Shown piece by piece: positions 1-8,248 of a stretch of 64,000 nucleotides of DNA (positions are counted from its first letter, which is position 1; every line of letters begins with the position of its first letter). The DNA comes from Reyranella aquatilis. Its GTDB lineage: Bacteria > Pseudomonadota > Alphaproteobacteria > Reyranellales > Reyranellaceae. The stretch lies in NCBI RefSeq assembly GCF_020880995.1, contig NZ_JAJISD010000010.1, forward strand, positions 28,688 to 92,687. The letters are read 5' to 3'. The notes beneath the pieces were generated by a model that was given only the letters and a program-made list of their open reading frames with translations, ran no database searches and was not told where the DNA came from. Position numbers and translations under genes: made by a program.

Positions 1-510
1 GGATCTATGGTGCCGCCGGCAACGACACGCTATCAGGCGACCACGGAAGCGACCGCCTCTATGGCGAAGAGGGCAACGACACGCTGTCCGGCGGAGGTGG
101 TGCCGATCACCTGTTCGGCGATGACGGCAACGACACGCTGACGGGCGGCGGTGGAAACGACCGGCTCGTGGGTGGCACCGGGGCGGACGCGATGAGCGGC
201 GGGCTCGGCAACGACGTCTACTACGTCGACGACGCTGGCGACGTGGTGACCGAGGTGGCCGGCGAGGGCATCGATTCAATTTATACCAGCGTCAACCTGA
301 CCCTGACCGCGGGCCAGGAGATCGAGTCCCTGTGGGCGAATGCCGGCGCCACCGGCCTCGTTCTCGGCGGCAACGATTTTAACAACCGGATCTATGGTGC
401 CGCCGGCAACGACACGCTATCAGGCGACCACGGAAGCGACCGCCTCTATGGCGAAGAGGGCAACGACACGCTGTCCGGCGGAGGTGGTGCCGATCACCTG
501 TTCGGCGATG
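1..510 (+). repeat. Exact 123-bp direct repeat inside the RTX gene
   Basis: Bases 1-123 are identical to bases 388-510. The first mismatches come at 124/511 and 134/521. The offset is 387 bp, exactly 129 codons, so the two copies are in the same frame and encode the same RTX block. This points to recent duplication or homogenisation of a 129-residue module, and more copies may lie upstream of the window. Confidence 0.95.
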
Positions 511-905
511 GCGGCAACGATACGCTGAACGGCGGCCATGGCAACGACAGGCTCAACGGCGGCACCGGGATGGACCAGCTCACCGGCGGCGCCGAAAGAG
601 ACACGTTCATTTTCAACGCCCCGCTCGACGGCGCGACGAACGTGGATACGATCATGGATTACGTGGTTGCCGACGACTCCATCTATCTTCACCAGACCTA
701 CTTCGACGGGCTGGCCATGGGCAAACTGCGTGCTTCGGCATTCGCGCTCGACAGCGCCACCGGCTCGGCCGCGCAGATCGTGTATGACACGACGACCGGT
801 GCGCTATCCTACGACAGCAACGGCGCCCTCGCGGGCGGTGCGACGCAGTTTGCCATAATTCACGGCGCGCCGACCCTCAGTGCGAACGAGTTCCTGATCG
901 TCTGA
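1..905 (+). CDS. RTX calcium-binding repeat protein, C-terminal part (5' cut by window edge)
   Basis: The open frame already runs at base 3, so the true start lies outside the window. The visible part has glycine- and aspartate-rich nonapeptide repeats of the GGxGxDxLx type in two blocks, at about 3-225 and 388-590. Between them lies a less repetitive segment of the kind found between RTX blocks (for example YYVDDAGDVV). The last ~100 residues are repeat-free and end in the hydrophobic tail NEFLIV, as in substrates of type I secretion. RTX repeats bind calcium after export and help the protein fold outside the cell. The catalytic or adhesive part, if any, is upstream. No type I secretion genes are visible in the window. 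Confidence 0.88.
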   Translation, partial: IYGAAGNDTLSGDHGSDRLYGEEGNDTLSGGGGADHLFGDDGNDTLTGGGGNDRLVGGTGADAMSGGLGNDVYYVDDAGDVVTEVAGEGIDSIYTSVNLTLTAGQEIESLWANAGATGLVLGGNDFNNRIYGAAGNDTLSGDHGSDRLYGEEGNDTLSGGGGADHLFGDGGNDTLNGGHGNDRLNGGTGMDQLTGGAERDTFIFNAPLDGATNVDTIMDYVVADDSIYLHQTYFDGLAMGKLRASAFALDSATGSAAQIVYDTTTGALSYDSNGALAGGATQFAIIHGAPTLSANEFLIV

Positions 906-934
906 GGACGGGCGAGCCCGCTGATTGCCCGTCC
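906..934. terminator. Possible hairpin terminator between convergent genes
   Basis: Directly after the RTX stop codon, an 8-bp perfect inverted repeat (GGACGGGC at 906-913, GCCCGTCC at 927-934) can form a stem with a 13-base loop. No T-run follows, so intrinsic termination is uncertain. Its place between convergent genes suits a shared 3' stem. Confidence 0.35.
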
Positions 935-970
935 CGATCATGCCCGGCGCAGGAGCGCGCCGGCACCGCC

Positions 971-2167
971 TCAGATGTTCTGGAGCTTGTTCTCGACACC
1001 CAGGATGTGTCGCCCGACCATCTCGACATGGCCCATCATGCCCTGCAGGTGCTGACTGGCGCTCATGGCGTCGCGAAAGCGCCGCTCGAACGGGGCGCTG
1101 TCCAGGATCGCCGTCGTTCCCGCCGCACGATAGGCGGCGATCGCCACGTCGCTCGCCTCGTTCATGCCGTGCGTCGTGGCCAGCCGCAGCCGCATCCGCC
1201 GGTCGATATCGAGCGTGCCCGTCGAGGCTGCGTCGTAATTCGCACGAACCTCGGCATGCAGGAAGGCGCGGGCGGCCGAGAGGCGGGCGTCGAGCAGGGC
1301 GATCTCGCGCTGGATGGCATTGTTGGACGCCATGGAATTGATCGATGCGCGGCTGTGCTTGCCGCGCGCCAGGTCGACATAGGCCTCGAGCAGACGCCGC
1401 GCCAGGCCGATGGTGACGCTGCAGAAGCCGCTGGCATAGAGGAGCGTCGAGCCGATCGTGTAGATCGGCCCGGTCTCACGCCGTTCCTGCAGCGCGTCGC
1501 GCGCCGGCGCCATCGCGTCGGGAACGAAGAGATTCTCCACCGTGTAGGTGTCGCTGCCGGTGCCGCGCAGGCCGAGCACGAACCAGTCGTCGACGATCCG
1601 TGCCTCGCTGCGCCGGAACACGAAACTGCGGTCGTCGGGCCGGCCGTAGCGCAGGTGCGGCGTGCCGTCGGGGTTCTGCACGGCGCTGTGCGCGCCCATC
1701 CAGGTCGAATGGCGTCCACCGCTGGCGAAACTCCAGGTGCCGGTCAACCGGTAGCCGCCCTCGACGCGGATCGCCCTGCTGGCGCCGTGGCGCGCGCCCC
1801 AGGCGAGGCCCACGCCCGGGCTGCCGAAGGTGGCGAGCGCCGCTTCGTGCGGCATGGCGGCGGCCGAGGTCGCGGAGGAAACGTTTGACTGGTTGACGAA
1901 CCAGGCGGTGCTGGCGTCGGCCCAGGCGATCGCCTCAACGGCCTCGCAAAAATCGATCAGCGGCAACTCCTGTCCGCCGAGGCTGCGCGGCAGCAGTAGG
2001 CGCAGCATGTCCTGGGCGATCAGCGCCTCCACGACGTCCGGCGTGAGTTCGCGGCGACGGTCGATCTCGGGGCCATCCCGGTCGAGCAGCGGCTGCAGGG
2101 CCCGCGCCCGCTCGGGAGCGCTGAGGGTCGGAGCGTTGAGAATAGGGGCCGACTGAACGCTGTCCAT
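971..2167 (-). CDS. Acyl-CoA dehydrogenase-fold flavin monooxygenase family protein
   Basis: This 398-residue protein has the acyl-CoA dehydrogenase fold order: a helical N-terminus, a middle beta domain with the W-x-F-A-S-G segment at about 144-149, and a helical C-terminus. It resembles the group D flavin monooxygenase branch (HpaB/HsaA/DszC-like) more than true acyl-CoA dehydrogenases. The signs are SFASGG and the C-terminal SASQHLQG region, and no clear catalytic glutamate of the dehydrogenase type is visible. Such enzymes take FMNH2 or FADH2 from a separate reductase, and none is adjacent. The ATG at 2167 has GAGGAC upstream. The substrate cannot be told from sequence. It is convergent with the RTX gene. 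Confidence 0.75.
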   Translation of the reverse strand: MDSVQSAPILNAPTLSAPERARALQPLLDRDGPEIDRRRELTPDVVEALIAQDMLRLLLPRSLGGQELPLIDFCEAVEAIAWADASTAWFVNQSNVSSATSAAAMPHEAALATFGSPGVGLAWGARHGASRAIRVEGGYRLTGTWSFASGGRHSTWMGAHSAVQNPDGTPHLRYGRPDDRSFVFRRSEARIVDDWFVLGLRGTGSDTYTVENLFVPDAMAPARDALQERRETGPIYTIGSTLLYASGFCSVTIGLARRLLEAYVDLARGKHSRASINSMASNNAIQREIALLDARLSAARAFLHAEVRANYDAASTGTLDIDRRMRLRLATTHGMNEASDVAIAAYRAAGTTAILDSAPFERRFRDAMSASQHLQGMMGHVEMVGRHILGVENKLQNI

Positions 2168-2281
2168 GGAAGTCCTCGGGCGATGCCTGTTCCCGCAATA
2201 CTGGGCCGGATTGGCGGTCCGTCAATCCGGCCAGTCACGAATGCGACTACCCAGCGAAAGAGCCTCGCCAGGCCGAGTCCG

Positions 2282-3241
2282 CTAGCGGCCGAGGCCCGAG
2301 GCGACGCGGCGGTCGCGCGCGATCGCGGCGACGACGGCGGAAGGACCGTCGAACTGCATCGGGATGGCGGCGAGCCGGGCCTGGGTCTGCAGCGCCCTGT
2401 CGTCGCGCAATCCGAGCAGCGCCGAGGTCAACCGGCTCGCTACCGCGGGTGCGGTCTTTGCGGGCGCGAACAGGGCGAAGCTGATCGTGTAGGCGACCTT
2501 GGGATCACCCACCAGTTCGGCAAGGGTCGGGACGTCCGGAAGCTGCGGCGAACGGTTGGCCCCCGAGGTGGCTAGGACGCGCAGTCTGGTGCGGTTGCGC
2601 GCGTTGTGGAGCAGCGCGGACCGCGTATCCATCACCGCGAGATCGGCGCGACGGGTCAGCAGCATGTCGATCGCCGCCGTGCTGCCGCTCACGTCGATGG
2701 GCTGAAACGACAGGTTCATCCGGCGCTCGGCGAGAGACAGCAGCAGGCCAATGGTCGAATCGGATCCGGTGGTTGCAGCCCTCAGCCGGTCGGCCTTCGC
2801 GGCGGCGACCAGGCCGGTCCAGTCCCGGATGTCTGAGAACTCGTTGACGACCAGTGCCGTCGAGAAGCCGCGCGTGATCTTGGCGATCGGCTGCAGCCGC
2901 GACAGCAGCGGCTCGGGCGGTGTCTCGAGCAACACGAGACTCAGGATCTCGGCGATCAGCAGCAGGCGGCCGTCCGGCTCCGCCCCGATCACTTCGAGGG
3001 CCGCGCGGCGGCCGCCTTCGCCGAGCGTGTAGTCGAACTCGACCGGTTCCTTGAGAGCGGCGGAAAAGCCATCCTGGATGAGCTGGGCGCAAAGATCGGT
3101 CGGGTTGCCGACGCCTAGTCCACAAATCAGCCGGATGGCCGTCGTGGCGGCGGTCGCCTCTCGGCTGCCCGGCCCTGCGGCGGCGAGGGCGGTGGCCAGT
3201 GCGGCGGACCATCGAAGCAGGTCGCGGCGGGTCTGTCTCAT
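2282..3241 (-). CDS. Bug-family (TctC-like) solute-binding protein, divergent
   Basis: This is an exported periplasmic solute receptor of the Bug/TctC family. These proteins usually bind carboxylates and may feed a TctAB membrane pair, which is not encoded nearby. The start at 3241 places a twin-arginine motif (RRDLLRW) next to a hydrophobic, Ala-rich signal; a longer frame to 3268 is possible. Family landmarks include the LPDVPTLAEL segment near the C-terminus, typical of Bug proteins. The N-terminal region departs from the usual VPFxxGGxxD pattern (CGLGVGNPTD), so this is a diverged member. It lies 57 bp downstream of a TauD-type gene on the same strand, and the two may be co-transcribed. 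Confidence 0.82.
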   Translation of the reverse strand: MRQTRRDLLRWSAALATALAAAGPGSREATAATTAIRLICGLGVGNPTDLCAQLIQDGFSAALKEPVEFDYTLGEGGRRAALEVIGAEPDGRLLLIAEILSLVLLETPPEPLLSRLQPIAKITRGFSTALVVNEFSDIRDWTGLVAAAKADRLRAATTGSDSTIGLLLSLAERRMNLSFQPIDVSGSTAAIDMLLTRRADLAVMDTRSALLHNARNRTRLRVLATSGANRSPQLPDVPTLAELVGDPKVAYTISFALFAPAKTAPAVASRLTSALLGLRDDRALQTQARLAAIPMQFDGPSAVVAAIARDRRVASGLGR

Positions 3242-3298
3242 TCTGGGTCGATGGTACAGGCGGTGCACCCGGCCGAGAAGCAGGTCGGCGGACCGAGC

Positions 3299-4162
3299 CT
3301 AGTCGGCCACGGCGGATTCGCTGGCCGGATCGCCGGCGATGCGGCTGTGCCACATGATGCGCCTCTGGGTCATGTCCCAGGGTGTCGCCTGATGCAGCAG
3401 GCAGCGGTTGTCCCACACCACCACGTCGCCCGGCGCCCAGTCGTGATGGTAGGTGCGCGGCGGCTGGCAGGCGAAGTCGATCAGCGCCTGGAGGAAGGCC
3501 TCGGACTCGTCGGGCGCCATTCCGGGCACGGCGTGGGCATGCCGACCGATCAGCAGCGACTTGCGACCGGTCTCGGGGTGCGTCTTCACCAGCGGGCGCA
3601 GCGGCGCCGGCCCGTCGTGCAGGCCGTAGCCGCTATATTCGCCGTCGGCCTTCTTCGTCTGGTGGCCGAGCTTCGACTGGCTGTAGTGCAGCGAGTGACG
3701 GGCCTGCATCGTCTCGATGCGCGCCTTCAGCGCCTCGTCCAGCGCGTCGTAGGCCGCACGCATGTCGGCGAAGCCGGTCTGGCCACCGATCGTCGGTACG
3801 ATCTCGGCGCTGAACACGGCGCCCTTGGCCTGGATGGGCATATAGGTGCTGTCGGCGTGCCAGCCCATGTTGCCCTTGAGGATCTTCATCATGTCGTCGT
3901 TGTCGCTTTCGACCCGCAGGCTGCCGTCCGGGCGCACGTTGCTGATCGCGGCCATCTCGAACTCGAGCGGCCCGAATCGGCGGGCAAAGGCGATCTGCTC
4001 ATGCCGCTCGAGGTGCTGGCCGGGGAAGACGAGAAGAGCGTAGCGGAGCCAGGCGGCGTGCAGATCCCGCCACCCGGCGTCGTCGAGTTCGGCGAGCCTC
4101 ACGCCCGTGACGACGGCGCCGAAGGTGGCGTCGAGCGGAGCAATGTCGAAGGCGTGCGTCAT
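3299..4162 (-). CDS. TauD/TfdA-family Fe(II)/2-oxoglutarate dioxygenase
   Basis: Members of this family use Fe(II), O2 and 2-oxoglutarate to hydroxylate small acids such as taurine, alkylsulfonates or aryloxyacetates. The iron-binding HxD is in GWHADSTYM and the distal histidine in WDNRCLLHQAT. The 2-oxoglutarate-binding arginine is probably the one in MWHSRIAGD. The start at 4162 is chosen because GGGAGG lies 7 bases upstream; a longer frame to 4186 lacks this. The protein is 287 residues, normal for the family. The substrate is unknown. The next gene downstream is a Bug receptor, an arrangement repeated at 33-34 kb, so uptake and oxidation of one organic acid is plausible. Confidence 0.87.
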   Translation of the reverse strand: MTHAFDIAPLDATFGAVVTGVRLAELDDAGWRDLHAAWLRYALLVFPGQHLERHEQIAFARRFGPLEFEMAAISNVRPDGSLRVESDNDDMMKILKGNMGWHADSTYMPIQAKGAVFSAEIVPTIGGQTGFADMRAAYDALDEALKARIETMQARHSLHYSQSKLGHQTKKADGEYSGYGLHDGPAPLRPLVKTHPETGRKSLLIGRHAHAVPGMAPDESEAFLQALIDFACQPPRTYHHDWAPGDVVVWDNRCLLHQATPWDMTQRRIMWHSRIAGDPASESAVAD

Positions 4163-4207
4163 GCCTGTCCCTCCCGATCGTTTCAAGAAGTCTAGCGAGT
4201 CGCGGCC

Positions 4208-4239
4208 AAAAGAAAACGGCCGGGGGATGCCCGGCCGTT
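4208..4239 (-). terminator. Rho-independent terminator after ompA-like gene
   Basis: On the minus strand the sequence after the OmpA stop folds into a 10-bp perfect stem (AACGGCCGGG / CCCGGCCGTT, loop of 5) followed at once by TTCTTTT. This is a textbook intrinsic terminator. It separates the OmpA gene from the TauD-Bug pair. Confidence 0.88.
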
Positions 4240-4263
4240 CCCTTGTTCCGAAGCGACCCGGTC

Positions 4264-5223
4264 TTACTGGATCACGATCTCGACGCGACGGTTCTGCGGC
4301 TCGCGGACGTTCGGGCCGGTCTGCACCAGCAGGCCCTGCTCGCCACGGCCGACGACGGCAATGTTGGTCGCCGGCACGCCCTCGCGGACCAGCGCGTCCT
4401 TGACCGCGTTGGCGCGCCGCAGCGACAGCGCCATGTTGTAGGCCTCGGTGCCCGACGTGTCGGTGTGACCGGTCGCGGTGATGCGGGCGTTGCCCTTCTG
4501 CTTATAGGCCGAAGCGGCCTGGCGGATGGTGGTCAGCGCCTGTTCGCTCAGGTTCGCGCGATCCCAGTCGAAGAACACCATGAACGACGGCGGGGCGACG
4601 GTCTGTGCCGCCGGCGGCGGCGGCGGGGCGGCGGCGGGCTGGCCGAACTTGTACGCCACGCTCAGCATCGTCGTGATGTTGTTGTTCTGGTACCAGCCGG
4701 GATTGGTCGTGCCGTAGTAGCGGCCGTCCAGGTTCACGCGGAAGTTCTGGTCGACGTTCCAGCCGAGACCGATGATGCCCTGATAGGCGAACTGCGTGCT
4801 GCAGAGCGAGCAGCCGTTGATCGAGGCATCGGCGAAGGCGATACCGGCACCCGCACCGATATATGGCGTGATGGTTGCACCCGGGACGAAGTCGTAGAGC
4901 AGGTTGGCCATGATGGCGAGCTGCTCGATACGGCCGCTGGTGTTGCTGAAGATGTTGCCGAAGTTGGCGGTGCCGCGGCCGTTGTTGGAGCGGAAGACGC
5001 CTTCCAGCTCGATCCTGGGACCGACGAAGTCGTAACCGACGAAGCCGCCGGCGGCGAAGCCGAGGTCCATGTTGTAGTTGTTGTTGTTGAGCAGCCAGTT
5101 CAGGCCGCCTTCACCACCGATGTAGATACCGGGGTTGGACGGGCCGGGACTCCACATCGACTGCGCGTTGGCGGCCATGGGGACAGCCATCAATGCTGCA
5201 GCAGCGAGAAGCGCCTTTTTCAT
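4264..5223 (-). CDS. OmpA-family outer membrane protein
   Basis: The protein is 319 residues. A Sec signal peptide (MKKALLAAAALMAVPMAANA) is followed by an N-terminal beta-barrel of about 180 residues, rich in alternating aromatic and glycine segments. A proline-rich linker (AAAPPPPPAAQT) leads to the OmpA C-terminal peptidoglycan-binding domain with TGHTDTSGTEAYNMALSLRR and the final NRRVEI motif. The barrel holds a CSLC pair. It probably anchors the outer membrane to the wall. The start at 5223 follows GAGGG about ten bases upstream and gives a normal signal peptide. That ribosome site lies in a long hairpin (5234-5288), and a strong terminator ends the gene. Confidence 0.93.
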   Translation of the reverse strand: MKKALLAAAALMAVPMAANAQSMWSPGPSNPGIYIGGEGGLNWLLNNNNYNMDLGFAAGGFVGYDFVGPRIELEGVFRSNNGRGTANFGNIFSNTSGRIEQLAIMANLLYDFVPGATITPYIGAGAGIAFADASINGCSLCSTQFAYQGIIGLGWNVDQNFRVNLDGRYYGTTNPGWYQNNNITTMLSVAYKFGQPAAAPPPPPAAQTVAPPSFMVFFDWDRANLSEQALTTIRQAASAYKQKGNARITATGHTDTSGTEAYNMALSLRRANAVKDALVREGVPATNIAVVGRGEQGLLVQTGPNVREPQNRRVEIVIQ

Positions 5224-5233
5224 CTTCAATAAT

Positions 5234-5288
5234 CCCTCGTTGGGTGACCGCGTCCGGGGCTGACGGACGCATGCCTCACCAACGAGGG
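5234..5288 (-). promoter_or_regulatory. 5' leader hairpin that sequesters the ompA Shine-Dalgarno
   Basis: The minus-strand leader contains CCCTCGTTGG (5288-5279) pairing perfectly with CCAACGAGGG (5243-5234). The pairing continues inward as TGA/TCA past one bulged base. An inner 6-bp stem (GCGTCC/GGACGC at 5250-5255 and 5265-5270) closes a 9-base loop. The 3' arm contains the GAGGG that serves as the ribosome-binding site of the OmpA gene. No T-run follows the 3' arm, so a terminator is unlikely. Opening of this stem could control OmpA translation, for example by temperature, a small RNA or a protein; which of these is not visible. Confidence 0.6.
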
Positions 5289-5388
5289 TTGCGTGGATCA
5301 AGTTGCCGTTCCCGGGGAACCCGACGGCACTCGCCCAGCGACCGTGGCCGCAGGGCAACAGTTCGGCAGGTTCACTGCACGAACATGG

Positions 5389-6171
5389 TCACTGCATGAA
5401 CCAGCCGTGGCTGACCACGGCGGACTGGCCGCTGTGCACCGTGCTCTTGGCCGCGGCATAGAAGAGAACGGCGTCGGCCACGTCGTCGGTCGTGGTGAAC
5501 TGGCCGTCGATCGTGTCCTTCAGCATGACGTTCTTGATCACCTGCTCTTCGGTGATCTTCAGTTCCGCCGCCTGCTCGGGGATCTGCTTCTCGACCAGCG
5601 GCGTGCGCACGAAGCCCGGGCACACGACGTTGGACGCCACGTTGTACTCCGCGCCTTCCTTGGCCAGCACCTTGCTGAGGCCGATGAGGCCGTGCTTGGC
5701 GGTGACGTAGGGCGCCTTGAGCTTGGAGGCTTCCTTGGAATGCACGGAGCCCATGTAGATCACGCGGCCGTACTTGGCCTTGTACATGTGCTTCAGGCAC
5801 GCCTTGGTGGTGAGGAAAGCGCCGTCGAGGTGGATCGACAGCAGCTTCTTCCAGTCGGCGAAGGGGAAGTCGACCAGCGGCTTCACGATCTGGATGCCGG
5901 CGTTGCTCACCAGGATGTCGATCTTGCCGTACTTGGCGATGGTGTCGGCGACGCCCTTCTCGACCTGGGCCTCGTCAGTCACGTTCATGGCGACGGCGAA
6001 GGCGTCGCCGCCCTTGGCCTTGATCTCGTTCGCGGTCGCGGTTGCGGCATCGAGATTGAGGTCGGCGATGACCGGCGTGCCGCCCTCGGCCGCGAGACGC
6101 AGCGCGATTTCCTTGCCGATGCCCGAGGCGGCGCCGGTGACGATGGCAATTCTTCCCGTGAAACGCGACAT
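5389..6171 (-). CDS. bdhA: 3-hydroxybutyrate dehydrogenase (SDR family)
   Basis: A 260-residue short-chain dehydrogenase. It has the cofactor loop TGAASGIG at 12-19, NAG at 90-92, and the catalytic triad S142, Y155, K159 (YxxxK). The VHS context after the serine and the C-terminal [14 protein letters not shown] are typical of D-3-hydroxybutyrate dehydrogenases. Those interconvert 3-hydroxybutyrate and acetoacetate with NAD in the cytoplasm. It lies 24 bp downstream of acetoacetate decarboxylase and is probably the last gene of the patatin-adc-bdhA operon. Family membership is firm and the substrate assignment likely from motif and context. Confidence 0.88.
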   Translation of the reverse strand: MSRFTGRIAIVTGAASGIGKEIALRLAAEGGTPVIADLNLDAATATANEIKAKGGDAFAVAMNVTDEAQVEKGVADTIAKYGKIDILVSNAGIQIVKPLVDFPFADWKKLLSIHLDGAFLTTKACLKHMYKAKYGRVIYMGSVHSKEASKLKAPYVTAKHGLIGLSKVLAKEGAEYNVASNVVCPGFVRTPLVEKQIPEQAAELKITEEQVIKNVMLKDTIDGQFTTTDDVADAVLFYAAAKSTVHSGQSAVVSHGWFMQ

Positions 6172-6195
6172 GGCTTGATCCTTCTCTGTCCCTGA

Positions 6196-6951
6196 TTACT
6201 TCGCGAGATAGTCGAACACGACTTCACCGAGGCCCAGCGTGAGGTCGGTGACGTAATGGCTGGCCGAGACGACCTCGCGTACCGGCAGGCGCGAGACGTC
6301 GCACATCGCATGATCGAATAGCTGGAGCGCCGCCGGCCCGGTCCAGGCGCCCTTCAGCGTGACGTCCTCGCAGTAGTAGCGCACGAGTTCGCAGATGCGC
6401 GGCGTGCAGTCGACGTGCGGGACGATCTTGATCATGAAGGCGGGCTTGGCCAGCGCCTTGATCAGCGGCGCGTGGTCGAGTTCGCGGTGCTTGTAGCCCA
6501 TGGTGGCGTTGACGCAGAGCACCGAACCATAGTGCAGGGTGCAGACCAGCGTCTCGTTCTCGTGGCTGATCTTCGGCGTGGCGAGCTTCTTGGGGAAACC
6601 CCAGATTTCGCGACCCCCGGCGATCGGCGAATTGTCGTCGAGGTACATGGCGTGCACGTAGCCGCCTTCCTGCACGGTGCCGTCCTTGTCCTTGAAGCGC
6701 ACCGGAATCACCTGTCCGGTCTCGGTATAGTCCCCGAAGCCCGTCGAGTCGGGCATGCGGATGAACTCGTAGTTCACCGTGTCGCCGACCACCTCCAGCG
6801 GCTCCGGCACCACGGCGCGCAGCAGCTCGGGATCGGTGCGGTACGTGATGACGACGAATTCGCGGTTGTAGAACTTGTACGGCGGCTTCGGATAGCTCGG
6901 ATTGTTGAGCGGCATCGCGAAGGCGTTCTTGCGGACGTCGTCGATTTTCAT
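6196..6951 (-). CDS. adc: Acetoacetate decarboxylase
   Basis: A 251-residue protein of the acetoacetate decarboxylase family, close to the usual ~245. The motif [14 protein letters not shown] holds the PKK pair; by family knowledge the first lysine (K121) forms the Schiff base and the second (K122) lowers its pKa. The reaction turns acetoacetate into acetone and CO2. The start overlaps the stop of the patatin gene as ATGA (6948-6951), so translation is probably coupled. With bdhA next door, the pathway 3-hydroxybutyrate, acetoacetate, acetone is encoded side by side. Related ADC-fold enzymes with other activities exist, but the catalytic lysine context is intact. Confidence 0.9.
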   Translation of the reverse strand: MKIDDVRKNAFAMPLNNPSYPKPPYKFYNREFVVITYRTDPELLRAVVPEPLEVVGDTVNYEFIRMPDSTGFGDYTETGQVIPVRFKDKDGTVQEGGYVHAMYLDDNSPIAGGREIWGFPKKLATPKISHENETLVCTLHYGSVLCVNATMGYKHRELDHAPLIKALAKPAFMIKIVPHVDCTPRICELVRYYCEDVTLKGAWTGPAALQLFDHAMCDVSRLPVREVVSASHYVTDLTLGLGEVVFDYLAK

Positions 6952-8168
6952 TTCTGCGGCTCCTTGCGGCCCTGCAGGGCCAGGTCGAAGGTGAACACGC
7001 CGTCCGGGCTCTCCGGACGCTGCAAGACTTCTGGATGTTCGAGCGTGCGGGTCATGTCGGAGTAACCCGACTCCCAATGCTCCTCCATCGTCCGCCGCGA
7101 GAACTCGTAGTCCTTCGAGGAGCCCTCGTATTTCCGCGCGTGATAGATCGTGTGGATGATGTTGTAGACCTTGCTGTCGGCTTCCTTCGCGACCAGCTCG
7201 GCCTCTGGGCTCTGCCGCAGCTCCGGCGGCATGTCGGCCAGGATCTTGGCCATGGCGCGGCGCAACGCCTGTATCTGCCGGAACTGATCCGTGCCGGCAC
7301 GCGTGCGGCTGGAATAGCGGATGTCCTTCATGCGCGTGTCGACCTCGACCATGTCGCGCGGCAGGTCGCCCCGCGCGCTCCACAGGTCGATCTGGAAGGC
7401 GAGGGTGTCGGCACGCGGGCGGGCGTCCAGCACCCATTGCAATGGCGTGTTGGAGACGACGCCGCCGTCCCAGTAGAACTCGCCGTCCACCTCGGCCGCG
7501 GGAAAGCCCGGAGGCAGGGAGCCGCTCGCCATGACGTGCTGCGGGCCGATCGTGTGCGTGTCGTTGTCGAAATAGATGAAGTTGCCGGTCCTGACGTTGG
7601 TGGCGCCGACGCTGAAGCGCATTTCCCTGGCATTGATCCGGTCGAAGTCGACCAGCCGTTCGAGCAGGGCCTTGAGGGGCGTCACGTCGTAGTAGGCGAG
7701 GTTGCCCGGATTGCCGGCGGGCAGGAAGATCGGCGGCGGGAAACGGGGCTTGAAGAATTCCGGGGCGCCCCACATCAGCGTTGCAAAGGAGCGTATCTGG
7801 TTCACCACCTGATGGTGCATGTCGCTGGTGAACTCGAAGCCCTTCATGACGGGCAGACCCAGGGGCGGCTGGGTCACGGTCTCCCAGAAGGCACGCAGCT
7901 TCTCGACCCGCGTCTCGGGCGGATTGCCGGCGATCAGCGCCGAATTGATGGCGCCGATCGAGATGCCGGCCACCCAGTCGGGATGCAGGTTGGCCTCGGC
8001 CAGCGCCTGGTAGACGCCGGCTTGGTAGGAGCCCAGGGCGCCGCCGCCCTGCAGCAGGAGCGCGATCCGTTCGAAAGGAGGGCGGGTGACTGACGTATTG
8101 ATCGCGCAATCTCCTCTGAGGGCCCCGGCGGGACGACGCTTTCTGGCGCGCCGTCTGGACCGGAGCAA
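6948..8168 (-). CDS. Patatin-like phospholipase family protein (DUF3734-type C-terminus)
   Basis: A patatin-fold Ser-Asp acyl hydrolase. The oxyanion loop [11 protein letters not shown] is near residues 41-51, the nucleophile motif GISIG has Ser70, and the catalytic Asp is in DGGVVSN near 234. The C-terminal part matches the extension common in alphaproteobacterial patatins that sit beside bdhA. The role may be lipid or poly-3-hydroxybutyrate turnover supplying the two downstream enzymes; that is inference. The start is uncertain: no ATG is in frame. The TTG at 8168 is the best candidate, with GGAAA upstream. A GAGGAG site lies further in, without a standard start codon after it. Confidence 0.86.
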   Translation of the reverse strand: MLRSRRRARKRRPAGALRGDCAINTSVTRPPFERIALLLQGGGALGSYQAGVYQALAEANLHPDWVAGISIGAINSALIAGNPPETRVEKLRAFWETVTQPPLGLPVMKGFEFTSDMHHQVVNQIRSFATLMWGAPEFFKPRFPPPIFLPAGNPGNLAYYDVTPLKALLERLVDFDRINAREMRFSVGATNVRTGNFIYFDNDTHTIGPQHVMASGSLPPGFPAAEVDGEFYWDGGVVSNTPLQWVLDARPRADTLAFQIDLWSARGDLPRDMVEVDTRMKDIRYSSRTRAGTDQFRQIQALRRAMAKILADMPPELRQSPEAELVAKEADSKVYNIIHTIYHARKYEGSSKDYEFSRRTMEEHWESGYSDMTRTLEHPEVLQRPESPDGVFTFDLALQGRKEPQK

Positions 8169-8248
8169 TGACGTTTCCGCAATTTCCGGACCGAAGCCTA
8201 ATCGGTCGCGGTTCTAGCCGTGTGAAAGGGGGCGGCCCTTGCGCTGTG

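Noticed and set aside
1-600. Repeated units at the left edge considered as CRISPR or minisatellite
   Set aside because: The units are in frame and encode RTX nonapeptides; there are no unique spacers.
5234-5288. The OmpA leader hairpin as terminator of bdhA
   Set aside because: No T-run follows and it lies about 100 bp beyond the bdhA stop, while its 3' arm contains the OmpA ribosome site.
6952-8109. Fusion of acetoacetate decarboxylase to a long N-terminal part
   Set aside because: The extra part is the patatin gene read out of frame. Decarboxylase homology begins at the ATG at 6951.
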